A DNA stretch of 64,000 nucleotides from Aphelidium insulamus (lineage: Eukaryota > Aphelidiomycota > Aphelidea > Aphelidiaceae): contig JAZDSV010000008.1 in assembly GCA_036784855.1 (NCBI GenBank), positions 62,001-126,000 on the forward strand, read 5' to 3'. Positions 1 through 11,100 of the stretch are shown piece by piece. The translations under genes were made by a program, and so were the position numbers. Numbering within the stretch: the stretch's first letter is position 1; every line of letters starts with the position of its first letter. The notes under the pieces were generated by a model. The model ran no database searches. It had not been told where the DNA came from and saw nothing but the letters and a program-made list of their open reading frames with translations.

Positions 1-169
1 TACATTTTTTGACTAGCACTACCACGAAGAGTAGGTGTAATAGAGTTGTAAGGAGAGAGAATACTAACCAACAAATAGGTCATTGGTGCCGTGGAAACGT
101 TGGTGAGTATCAATGCCGTCTATCTGCCGAGTATGGTGCTTTACACTTGCAGTAAATAAAGTGGTATGA

Positions 170-448
170 CAACTACAGCAATTAACTCAGCTACAACCCG
201 GTTACTACCCAACTTTTTCTGTGCTAAAACGACTGCAACTTACAGACTGCGCCGACTGTCGATACTGTGGCACCCGTGATGACATTGCCCACCGCGTCCG
301 ACATTGTCTGTCTCGACAGGCGGAACGTGCTCAACTCCGTGACAACCTGGCTCAACTCGGCATATTCACGCTGGAGCTGCGTCTGATACTACAACATCCA
401 CAAGCGGCAGCAGTACTTGCAAACTTTTTCACGCAGTGCGACGGCTGA
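170..448 (+). mobile_element. 3' end fragment of a LINE-like non-LTR retrotransposon ORF
   Basis: An open frame runs from just after a stop near position 169 to a stop at 446-448. It carries a CxxC, H and C arrangement (DCRYCGTRDDIAHRVRHC) followed by an arginine/leucine-rich helix. This resembles the zinc-knuckle-like tail found after the reverse transcriptase of many LINEs, where the pattern is C-x2-C, an acidic stretch, H-x4-C. No reverse transcriptase domain lies in the window, so only the tail is present and the rest would lie off the left edge or be lost. A non-element zinc-finger remnant is the alternative. Family assignment rests on this single motif. Confidence 0.45.
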
Positions 449-679
449 CCACACCGCTTTACTCCGCATGGAGTCCATCACTGTGAACTGAAGTATATTT
501 TGTATATGTCAACACGCACTCGGGCAACCAACGGTGCAACGTCATGACCGACCGGTTAGATACGTTTAATGAATAAATCAACTATCACGTGATCTACCGC
601 GACAAGTGTCATAGCGATGCGACCGAAACTGGGATGCCATCGTGAGCGCTGCTGAGAAGCTTTAACCATATACGGTGTA
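449..679. other. Spacer without recognised gene
   Basis: Between the LINE-like fragment and the next open frame I see no coding potential. An AATAAA lies near 573. It could be the 3' untranslated tail of the LINE fragment or the upstream region of the next gene. Confidence 0.4.
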
Positions 680-1483
680 ATGAAAAAGCAGTTAACTTAC
701 AGCCAGGCAGTAACGGGGCAAAGTAACGAGCCAGAGTTGGAGGCGAAGACTCCAGCAGGATCATGCCATGCCAATTTAATTGCAATAGTGGGGAAAGTTA
801 TCGCAAAAGAAACCCTGTCCGTAAGCTCGCGTGAAGAACTTTTGCGTGCAGTGGCTCAGAGCGCGGCGGAAAATACAATGCTGCGGCAAAAAATTCATCA
901 GTCGACTCAAAAATACTCAGCAAAAATAGCCGGTAAGTAATCTGCAAATGATCTTAGAGATGTTGAGACATATGTTACGCATTGTACGCATGGATGGAGT
1001 CAAAGCTGGCTGCCAGCGTGGAGACAGAGAGAAATTTGAGACAAGCAAATAGCGCCCTTCAGGAAAAGCACGCGCAGAATGAGCAAGCACGTATGCGGAG
1101 AATCTAATCGCCACTACGTTACCAAGCTAAAGGATTCCTTTGTTGTGCACGCACAGAGTCTTCTGGGGGTTTCAGCTGAGACTGTCAAATCGTATATCAA
1201 AATCGAGCGAGGCCAAGTTAGCAATACATTTGGGAAAAGTCTGTGGTCAAGTGCGGCGGCGATCGAGGCTTTAGCAAACAAGCCGGCACACGGGCATTTG
1301 TTTCGATATCTTCAACGTCTTGGGATAAGCAAGCCAACGTGGGCCACGCTGTCAGATATAGTTGCTCGGCGAAATGAAGGTGCCCATAGTGACACCGATT
1401 TGCCAAAAATGCTTCAGTATTGTGACGGATATAAGGAACGTAACGCAGTAGAGCATTTGGCGGCTGCTATCAAAAGGAGCTAA
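680..1483 (+). CDS. Unrecognised two-exon gene, helical protein
   Basis: The first exon starts at the ATG at 680 and encodes a helical, Glu/Ala/Gln-rich segment of about 84 residues ending in a strong donor (gtaagt at 933). The second open segment ends at 1483 and encodes about 125 residues with a Ser/Ala/Leu-rich helical pattern. An acceptor at about 1100 would keep the frame across a 168-bp intron and join the two into a protein of about 210 residues. That intron is longer than is usual in this window, and another acceptor would change the junction. No signal peptide, membrane segment or catalytic motif is visible. I do not recognise the family. Its position among broken genes makes loss of function possible, though each exon is open throughout. 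Confidence 0.4.
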
Positions 1484-1596
1484 TTTTTCTGGAATAACCG
1501 CTTATGCGCACATGAGTATCACAGGTCGGTCAGACCATTCACGCCATACACAATCGCTCGCGTGTTGACTTCCACATATTGCGCTGACGCGGCTTC

Positions 1597-2018
1597 ATCC
1601 AATATTCTCTACGGCGCGATTGAGTCTGCTGGATCGTGGTTTCATATACGCGGTGGCGCACGTGCGTGGCGGCAGCGACATGGGCAACGGGTGGTACCAG
1701 GAAGGCAAGCTGGCCAAAAAACCAAACACATTTCACGACTTTATCGCCTGCGCCGAACACTTGATAAGGGTACAAATCTATTTTTGACCGTACTTTATAC
1801 GTAGCTCGACTGATTCTTTTTTAGGAGGGATATACGTCGCAGGACAAGTTGGCCATTTACGGAAGATCTGCCGGTGGTCTCCTTATTGGCTCCGTGGTGA
1901 ATATGCGCCCGGATCTGTTCAAAGCGGCGCTGACCGAGGTTCCGTTTGTTGACGTCATCAATACCATGTTTGACTCGTCCATTCCGTGGACCGCCTTTGA
2001 ATACGAGGTACATATATA

Positions 2019-2064
<46 letters not shown>

Positions 2065-2703
2065 CTTGAGCAATACGCTAAGTCAACAGGAATGGGGCAA
2101 TCCGGAGAACGAAAAGATTTATCGCATCATGCAGAGTTACTGCCCGTACTCGAACGTGATCCCGACTGGCATCTACCCAAACATGCTCATCGTCGGTGGC
2201 ATGAATGATCCACGGGTTGTCTACTTTGAGCCGGCCAAATGGACGACGAAACTGCGCGCCACCGCCAGTTGGAATACTGGCTCTGATCCGGTCAAGATTG
2301 CATCACCGCCGTCACTACACCCACAGCTGTCGAAGAAGTGACCGAAGATGCACCGGCGGCAAATGATACATCGGCACCAGCCATTACCGATGTCAAGCCG
2401 GAATTTGATCGCTTGCTTATGCTCAAGATTCAGGACGCCAGTCACAGCGGCAGCAGCGGGCAGTATGCACAATATGAGGACTTTGAGTGCGTTTGAGTGC
2501 GCATTTCTCATCTCCATTCTGGGCGCACAATTCCGTCCAGTCAGCTCCGGTGGCAAGGGCCCTAGTTTGTCGGGCGTGGACTATGACATGTACTGGGCCG
2601 AGTTGGAACGTGACAACGGGGACGAGGACTACTATGAGGAGTAAGAGGAGGAGGACGAGGAAATGGACGAGGATGATCTGCTGGGTGGTGGCGCCGAAGA
2701 GTC
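1597..2703 (+). pseudogene. Inverted partial copy of the oligopeptidase B gene (19.57-20.65 kb)
   Basis: This segment matches the minus-strand oligopeptidase gene from about 20645 down to about 19567 at high identity, including the intron near 1790-1825 and an intron containing a TA microsatellite (2009-2062 here, about 20200-20236 in the source). It includes the nucleophile elbow GRSAGG (near 1866) and the NDPRV motif (near 2205). It cannot encode the enzyme. It lacks the N-terminal propeller and the start, a small deletion near 2315 shifts the frame relative to the source, and an in-frame TAA replaces a Glu codon near 2642 in the acidic run. Both ends stop abruptly in unrelated sequence. 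Retention of introns shows DNA-level duplication rather than retroposition. The near identity, introns included, suggests a young event. Confidence 0.9.
2009..2062. repeat. TA microsatellite inside duplicated intron
   Basis: This is an almost pure run of TA dinucleotides within the intron of the copied oligopeptidase segment. The source intron at about 20200-20236 has a shorter, interrupted run of the same motif, so the array has changed length since the duplication. Confidence 0.9.
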
Positions 2704-2894
2704 AATCTGCCTGTACAGACATATGACCAATTTCGCGATTATTTCCACACAGTCATGAAGAAAAGCGGCCACTGCACATTTGTTTTGTTGCAAGAATGGG
2801 TCAGTGGTCGAATGATATAAACTGGGTGACTGTCACGGAAGCAACAGCGCGCAGCACCATCGATGTACTGCTTTACGAAGACAGCCGTACATAA
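2704..2894 (+). pseudogene. C-terminal fragment of an unrecognised protein
   Basis: Immediately after the duplicated oligopeptidase segment an open frame reads LPVQTYDQFRDYFHTVMKK and ends at a stop near 2818. A second frame continues with NWVTVTEATARSTIDVLLYE to a stop near 2892. The composition is protein-like and the two pieces could be one C-terminus interrupted by a frame change or a tiny deletion. The family is not recognised. It may mark what was present at the landing site of the duplicated segment. Confidence is low because the piece is short. Confidence 0.25.
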
Positions 2895-3240
2895 ATATAG
2901 AATATAACAATAGTATAACATTAGATAAATGGGCCGCCGAATAAAAGTGACAAGCCATAAAGGTTGACATCGTTGCGTTATTCAGCAGTTATTGAGCGCC
3001 CACGCAGTGCACGGATGAATTTAGTTGTCCGCTTAGTCGATTTATTTATGGTCGCAGACGCGGTGAGATGTGAGATGTCGTGCTACTATGCGATTCGAAG
3101 TAATTTGTGATAACTGTGTAGATGACGCTGGCGGTGAAAGCAACTAATGCAGTTGAATTTGGTGTGCGTAAATTGGGGCCCAATAATCGTGCTCAGCGGC
3201 AAATCAATAACCAATCAGATTTCAGTCAACAAAAATCAAA
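2895..3240. other. Spacer without recognised gene
   Basis: No gene is seen here. It contains an AATAAA at about 2940 that could end the upstream fragment, and the upstream region of the next, broken gene. Confidence 0.4.
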
Positions 3241-3893
3241 ATGAACCGACAGCCATCGCTGTCACCGCCGTCACCGTCAGAGCCAGTTTTACAAGCGTAC
3301 TTGAGCGCCATGGAAACAGATCTGGAAGAGTTTCAGAAACGGTTTCCCTCCCAGATCCTGACCAGATGGATCGCATTACGCGTTTGTGCGCCGAGGCCGA
3401 CAAAGTGCACGCTGAAGTTGACAAAAGCATCGCCGACCTCGAGGCTGAGATGAAGCGCAAATAAGCGGAGAAACGGGCGCATAACCTGCTGAAAGACTAT
3501 GTCGACTGGCTGTGGGAACTAGAAGCGGGCATAGTTGCTGACAAAGTCAAAACACTATCGACCACGATGGAGAAGCGTTTGCGCGACGAGTTTAGCCAGG
3601 ATCTCCACTTTGCGTGGAATAAGCCCGAACATGTAAAGTTGTTGTCGCAGAAAAAGTGGCACGCACAGCTCTTCAAGTGTCTCAAGTCGCGCGGTGTCAC
3701 GGTGAACGACTGGGCGGTGGCCATGAATCATGTTGGTTGGTACGTGAAGGACGAGCTTATGGAATACACGGGATTCGGATACGGTGGAGACTGGGACGAG
3801 GACCGTGAAGCCATGCTACAGGTGTATAACACACCAGCGGATTGCAAGGCAATCACAGCCATAGTGGAAGCTAGTAAAGTGTCCCGTGTGTAA
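3241..3893 (+). pseudogene. Broken gene for an acidic coiled-coil protein
   Basis: The likely start is the ATG at 3241 (MNRQPSLSPPSPSEP...). The frame runs to about 3355, where the coding signal passes to another frame (MDRITRLCAEADKVHAEVDK). A TAA then lies at 3462-3464, after which the same frame continues as a Lys/Glu-rich helical segment, then a compact domain containing WAVAMNHVGWYVKDELMEYT, to a stop at 3893. The heptad-like spacing in the first 130 residues suggests a coiled coil. No intron with good splice sites removes both breaks, so I read it as a decayed gene with one frameshift and one stop. Programmed recoding is the less likely alternative. The family is not recognised. Confidence 0.5.
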
Positions 3894-3908
3894 TATATTA
3901 CATGTAAT

Positions 3909-3944
3909 ATATGTACCTACTTCATATATGAAGTAGGTACATAT
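3909..3944. repeat. 36-bp perfect palindrome
   Basis: The half-site atgtacctacttcata is followed directly by its exact reverse complement, and the symmetry extends two further base pairs on each side. It starts 16 bp after the stop of the broken coiled-coil gene and could form a hairpin in the transcript or a cruciform in DNA. A terminator-like or processing role is possible. No protein-binding consensus is recognised. Confidence 0.9.
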
Positions 3945-5118
3945 TTCATGTCATAAAATCGATTATATTGAATAAACCCCCACAACCATTATATTGAATA
4001 AATCATTAACAGGAAAATTAATAGGAAGGAAAAATTGAATTGTCTGATGCGCAATGGCATAAACGTGTCCTTAAATAAACCAATGCATTACCGAATTTGA
4101 TGCAGCAACGTAAGGACCAATAACAAGGACCAAACCGGAAATGACCAAACATTACAGGCCAATGATATGCGAATACGACATGCGAATGCGACATGTCATA
4201 ACACGGATGTGCGCTGCATCGGATTCCGCGTCACATGATGCTCATCCTATACTTAAGCTGTATTTAAGAGCTCCGCTATGCGGAAGACCACGCACCGTTG
4301 TAGCTCAGCAAAAGTCACAAAATTTAGGTAGGCAAAACGCAGCGCTTTTGTGGCCCGGATGCGCATTCGCGTCATGGAAGACAAGGCCACTGCGTCGAGG
4401 CGCTGGTTCCGGAATCGGATGGGAATTAGTTGCGTCCGCTGCTAGATGGGAGAGAGATGCAGCGACGTGTCGATTCCGCTGACGCCCCGAAACAATTATT
4501 GCAATCTGACCTGATGGCGAGAGCGAGATTGCAGATCCGCTACTTGATTGCCAGCGAAGGAGCGCTGCATTCTTTGGATAGACGGCCGTAGAATAGATTA
4601 GTCTGGCTTTGCATCCACAACAAAATCTGTCCTTTCATGAGAGAATAGGTAGCACTTGCACACAATAGCACTGAATATTCCGCGACATGCTCTGTCCAAT
4701 GGGTGCTGACGTGCAATTGATGTGGCGGATTCTGACGTTCCATGACATTGTGGTCTAAATTGCCAATATACTACCTTACGTCGGTCCCTCTAGAGCGTCT
4801 GCATGTTCCTGTTCTATCAACTTATAGCAGCAGGAGGACAACAAAGTGCACGTTGGATGCAGGGATCAATGTGGCAACGGACGGCGAGTCATTCACCTGC
4901 GCTCCGATTGGCCTCGTTGCCATGGTGAGCATGTTGCGTGCGTGCCAACAACCACGGCTTGACAAAGCGCCACTCCACTTTCTCTGCGCAGTGCTCTGCT
5001 CACACCCAGCCACTCTACCTCTAGCACTCGCACAGTCACACCGCCGCTCGTGTAACAAAACAACTCCGAACCTCATAGTCCACAGCGTCTGTCAGGCACA
5101 GCTTCAGTCAGATCTGAT
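3945..5118. other. Intergenic region upstream of the giant glycosyltransferase-GPS gene
   Basis: There are two copies of the 14-mer ttatattgaataaa (about 3963 and 3990), each holding an AATAAA, which look like a duplicated polyadenylation region. The remaining 1.1 kb has no convincing coding frame. Open frames on either strand lack codon structure and splice support. The last 300 bp before the ATG at 5119 are probably promoter and leader. Confidence 0.5.
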
Positions 5119-8100
5119 ATGACTGCCGACTTGGACACCAAGCCTGCGGTCGGCGCCGCTGAGAAGCAGCCTGCTGCGCGCGCGGCCGATGACGCAAAGG
5201 CCGCGGCACTTACGACCGCGGCCTCCCGTCTGTCTGTAAAATTTCATTTGATTCTATCGCTCCTGCTCTGTGTGGTCGCGCTGTTTGTCTCGTCCCGGAC
5301 ACCGTTCGGACTGTTTGGGCTTGACAAGGTGTGTGCAGAGTGTATGTTGTATAGAGAGCTCATACCCACACGTAGATTTCATCGTGGTTCTCTTCTAGTG
5401 CACCCGTTGCGTACGAGTCCGTGTGCTCGGGTAACGGTATCGCCGTCGACAGTGACGCGCCGTGCTTCTGCGACCTCGGTTGGAGTGGCGATGATTGCTC
5501 CACCTCGCTCGCGGGTCTGTTAATTGTAGCGGTATTAACTAGGTCTGACAATACGCGCAGATCTGCCCGTTGCTCCCGTGCACCCAAACTCTGTGCTGTA
5601 CATTGTGGAGGCGTTTGGGGACCTGGTTGCATCGCCCACCGCGCGTGGACCCGCCGCTACCAGCGCCGACTCTGCGCTCATGTATGCCGCGTCCATGTAC
5701 GACACACTGGCCACCGCCATGGCCAACAATTCCGCCTCAGTCACTGTTCTTTATGCTGGCCATGTGGGCCCGGCGGAGAAACGCCGATTTGACGCCCTCG
5801 TTGCCTTTTATGAACAGCGCGGCGTCGAGCTGACTTCGTACGTGAAATGTTTTGTTCAGTTTCACGTCTGTCTGCGTATATCTGTAATCAGTGTTCTTTG
5901 CTGTGCCTGTTATATCTGTTATTCGGCATCATACTTGTTTCTAATTGATGGTATTTAGTCTGCCTGGGGTGCCCGCGGTGGTGCAGAGCAAATCATCGGT
6001 GGCGACAACGCGCGCTTACTCGGTGTTCCGCTACCTGACCACTCCGGGTGTCAACACGTTCGCCGTGGTCCAGGCACCCGTGCACTCTGGCCTGTTGTAC
6101 TATGTACTGCGCGCCCGCTCACTCGGCCTGGTGGACTTTGCACACACCAGCTTCGTGTCCCACTTTGACGGTCTGCCCGACAGTGTGGTGCAGCGTCTGG
6201 AACACGCTGACCCGGCCGGCGCACAGTTTGGCCGTGAATACGGTGGCACCGAGGCCAGTATCACCGAGTCCCTGACCGCCGAGTACATGTCGCAGAAGAC
6301 GGCTGAAATGAGCGACGTGGTCGTCTTTGGCAGCAACTTCATGGCCGACTATGTCGTCGATCAGATGCGCTGGCAAATAAGCGGCCAGAAGCGCCGGATC
6401 TTGCCCGAAGTGCCGGCAATAATGTCTGCGGCAGATCTGTCCACATCAACGGAATCTACGGAATCTACAGAATCTACAGATGTGGTGGAGCTGGTGTTTG
6501 TCGGAACGCCGCGCCTGTCACTTGCCGGCGGTATTGACGTGGTGGCCAGTGCGCTGGATACATTGAGCACCTGGCCCATCGCCGCTCGTCACACACTCAT
6601 GCTCACGTTCTTGGGTGTGTCCGTGGACCTTGCTGGTGGCAGTGGTGACGACAGTAGCAGTAGCAGCAGCATGACTTCCGAGGAGCTACTGGAACAGCGC
6701 AGCTATAACTGGCCGTCCAACTTTCAGTGGAACATTGTCGAGCCGGCCTCCGTGCCCGACATGCTCAACTATCTGACCACAGCCGGCTCCCACCCGGATC
6801 GCAGCAACAAGCTCGCGGTGGTGCCGCACGTGATCGCCAACGTGGACGGCAACTACATTGTGCAGTCGCTACTGGCCAACGGGATCCCGTGCATCACCTC
6901 GCAGACGGACGCGATGGGCGACGCGCTGCTCATGAAGCTGAATGACCACGGCGACGTCGTATTTGAGGCGAATAGCAGCAAGGCACTCGCGGGTATCCTG
7001 GCCAGCCGCTTGAAGTCGTATGACAGTGACAATGCGGCATTCACCGCCGCCGCCGTCTCGTCTGGCATCAGTGCGGCCGCCGAAGCAACTGCGGCCTGGC
7101 AGACAAATTTGTATGCGCCGCTGTTTGCACGCAGCAGCAGCAGCAGCAACAACAACAATGTCGACGCGGCATTCAGCCAGCTCTCCGCCGAGGATCTGCC
7201 GCTGGTGTCCATCATCATTGTGCACCACAACCGCGCCGACCTGGTCAAACAGGCCATCCACAGTATCGAGACGCAGACTTATCCCCAGGATAAGATTGAG
7301 GTGATACTGGTGGATGACGGCAGCACGGACACAAAGTCCACGCAGTTCATCAACGACCTGGCGTGGCAGTGGTGGGAGACCAAGGGCTGGAAGGTGGTGC
7401 GTGAGCCGCAGCGCTGGTTGGGCGCATCCCGCAACACTGGTGTATCGCACGCACGCGGAGACTATGTGATCTTTCTGGATGACGACGATGTTGCCAAGCC
7501 GTACAAGGTGAGGATACAGTGTTGTTGCATATTATTCAGGTCACTAACTGGGATCGCAGGTGGAAATGATGATCAGGGCAGCAGTGAATGGAAACGCCGA
7601 CATTGTCACGTCTGGCCACGACATTTTCAACTCGGTATCCTACCCACAGACAACTGGTGCGGCATCGCGTGCCACCGGCCGCTTCATCCCCGTGGGCGCC
7701 GATCCCGCCGCGGGAATGTTCCGCAACGTTTTCGGTGACAGCAGCTTCCTGGCCAAGCGCTCCTTCTTTGTGGACGTTGGTGGTTTCTCGGAGGATTTTG
7801 GCGTCGGCTTTGAGGACTACGAATTTCTGGCCAAGGTGTCGCTGATGGACCAGGCGCGCATCTACTCCATCCCGGAGGCGCTGACTTGGTACCGCAAGTT
7901 GAGCACCGCCACCATCAGCGGCGGCAGCATGACGGACCAAACGGAGCTGAAGGAGAATCAGGTGCGAATGATGCGGCCGTTCGTGGCGCAGTATCCGTTC
8001 CAGGAGACGTGGTCGCAGAATCTGCTCCGGCTGGCGCAGACGTTTCTGTTTGCGCGCGGCACCGTGTCGGACAACCCGTTCGAGGCTGCACTGCTCAACA

Positions 8101-11100
8101 CCACCGTGATCATCAGCCACTCGTCCACCGTCTACTCGGCCACAAGCACGCTGTTGTCGTCGTCGTCGGCTGTGATGTCCAGCAGCGAGGCAATCAGCGC
8201 CACGTCAACACCGATGCCATCGTCGACATCATCCGCCGTGCACCAGTCGTCTCATGCTTCTTCACATGCGGCGACTTCTTCGGTGGTGGTGCCGGCTACT
8301 TTGAGCAGCAGTGCCGTTGTTGAATCAGCAAGCAGTGCCAGTGAAATAGTATCAAGCACGCAAACTGATGCCCAGGCCACTGAAGCGTCACAGACCACGG
8401 CCATGACCGCGGATGTGACGGCAACGGAATCTTCTTCGGACGTGGCCACAATTTCCGTGGACTTCACTCCGGTTGCTAGCAGTGCAGAACTGACATCCTC
8501 TGATTCGGGCACAATCGCAACATCTGTTGCGGCCACGGCAACAATTTCTGCGGTGGCCACACCAACAGGCACACCGTCCACAACGTGCGCCATTGCCGAC
8601 CAGGACTGCACGGGTCGATGCCCCGGTGACGCATCGTACGGCACAAGCACCAAGGATATTTGCGGTGTGTGTGGCGGCGACGGCAAATCGTGTCTGGACT
8701 GTTTCGGCGTGCTGTACGGTCCGGCCAAGTTTGACAACTGTTTTGTGTGCGACGGAGACAATTCGCGGTGCTTGGCGCTGGCCACAGTGGACCCCAACCC
8801 GGTGGTGAACCGTGCTGGCACTTACGTGGTGCTGACCGGAGCCGGGTTCAACAGCAGCCATGTGGTGCACATTAATGGCGCGGTCATGACGCGCGTGACG
8901 GTGCAGAGCCGCTCGCAGATTTTGGTGCGCTTCCCGCTGGGCGAGGCGACGCCGTTTGATGCCTTTTTCACTGCGCATCCCTCCGTCAACTTGGCCCAGT
9001 TCCCGGTATACGTGAGCATGGCCGGCGGAGTAAACACGTCGACGGTGCTGCTGACCGTGTACCGTGACGTATCCACCATCACCTCCGTCACACCAGCGGC
9101 CATCGACATGACGGACACGAATGCAGTGTTGACACTGCGCGGCTCGGGACTGCTCTCATTTGACACGGCGCGCTGCTGGTTCAACTACACGCAGCAAGAC
9201 TGGCTGGACGACTTTTCCGCGCGCGTCTACCGCCCATTCTACGCCTCTGTGCCGGCAGTGTACATCAACAGTACCGCTGTGCGATGTAACGGTGTGCCCG
9301 CACTGCTCGAGTCCAGCCAGGTGGTGGTGTCGCTGAGTTATAGCGGTGTGGGACCGCAGTACTCGGCCACATATTCTGCCATCACATTCGCCCCATTCAT
9401 GTTTGTGCCGAACGTGGGCGGAGACGCGGCGACCACCGTGACATTCACCGCGCCGGCGCCCAAAGTGCTGGAGACGCGCCTGGACGACGCGGGCGTGTTC
9501 ACCTATGTGCGCTTTGACGCGGCCACCAACGGCGCCGACATTGCCGCATTGGGCGCGACTTGCGACGTGTTGTTTGTAGTTGCCCCAGCCACAACAACAA
9601 ACGCCACTCAATACGCGCGTCTGAGCGCTGGTGTGGCGTCGCATTGCCGATTCCGGTTCACGGACCCGTACACGGTCGGCGTGACGGTCAGCGCTGATTT
9701 CGCGGCACTCTTCCCGGCAGAGGCTCCGGCACCCGGCAAACTGCTGCTGTTCCAGTCTGGGGTGTTGAAACGCGCTGGTGAACGCTTCTTCTCGTACTTT
9801 TCTGGCGCGTCCCTGCCCATTGCGCCCCCAGCCAAACCTCTCGCGCCCAGTGTGGATATCGCTGCGGCGCGTAATCTCGGTGCGTGCACCGCGCTGCTGA
9901 TGGACGTGTCTGCGTCGACTGGTGGTGGCGGCCGCTACTTCACCTACGCCAACTACTCGGTCAGTGTTCAGGGCGCGCAGGGCAGCAATGCCGGCACCGT
10001 GCTGGCCACCGAGACTGCGCTGAATGCACGACTGGCCAACTGTTCTGCCAGCGCTGTGACCGGAGATCTGTACCACACGCTCGCATCGGCGCTGTTTGCC
10101 GTGTCTGGCCAGTACACGTTCACGGTCACGCTGGGCAACTTTATGGGCCAACGCAGCACGGCACAGCTCACTGTCAGCGTGGACACGACGGCCGTCATTC
10201 CAGACATTAATGTTGTTGGACCGGCGCAAGGTGTGTCCACCCGCGAGAGCACTGTGCGCCTGACTGCGCTGCTTCAATTTGCGGCCGACCCCGTGTGCCT
10301 GGCGGCGCTTGGCATTGCTGACGCCGGACCCGTTACGGTGCAGTGGTCGCTGGTGTCGCCGTCCAGCGCCGTCTCCTTCTTCCGCCAGCAGTGGGTGAGC
10401 AAGTCTGGCGTGACGCTGACACTCCCGCCGTACGCGTTTGACACGGTCGGCACCCAGCTGCTCTTCCAGGCGGCGGTCACACTGCAGCGCACTCGCCGCA
10501 CCTACACCGTGCAGGCACCGCTGCGCTACCAGTACGCCCCGCTGCTGGCCACTATTGCCGGCGGCAACAGGCAGCTGTGGTATGCGCAGGCATTGACACT
10601 CCGCGCCGACATTCGCGACGCCACCTGGTTGAATGCGCGCGAAATGCAGCGACACATGACCGAGTATGTGCTGCAGTGGACGTGCCAACTGGTGGTCACC
10701 GCCACCGGAGTCACCGCGCCCTGTCTGGACCGCCGTAACGGCCAGCCACTTGCGCTGGGCAGCAGCACCTCGCTGACGATCCCGGCCGGCGCACTGTTTG
10801 CCACGGACGGCGCCACCGCCAGCCAGTATCAGTTTGCACTGGCGGTGAACCACACGCTGAGCGGGCGCACTGCTGGCGGCTCCGTCCTCTACCGCCTGAC
10901 CGCGCAGAGTGTGCCCGACGTGCGCCTGGTGCTGAGCAGCCGAGACACTCCGGCCAGCGCCGCCGCCTTCAACCTGTACGCCGACGTCGGCACCACCGTC
11001 GACCGCTCACAGCTGGAGTTTGTGTGGCTGATGCAGCCGCGGTGCGATGGCCGCGCATTCGACACGCTGGATCTGACGGCTCCGGGTGTCCTGGCATCCA

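Noticed and set aside
917-1114. Minus-strand frame opposite the first gene
   Set aside because: No start context, splice sites or family features; it overlaps better-supported exons.
4300-4345. tRNA-like phrase gttgtagctcagca
   Set aside because: It resembles an A box, but no matching acceptor stem, anticodon loop or B box follows.
4742-5122. Open frame just upstream of the giant gene
   Set aside because: It overlaps the ATG at 5119 in another frame, has no domain or signal, and lies where promoter and leader are expected.
6853-7450. Long minus-strand frames inside the giant gene
   Set aside because: They are shadows of the GC-biased third positions of the + strand gene, with poly-Leu runs arising from CAG repeats.
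9156-10853. A 565-codon open minus-strand frame under the REJ-like region
   Set aside because: It is antisense to a convincing domain-bearing frame and has His/Arg/Gly-rich composition typical of reversed GC-rich coding sequence.
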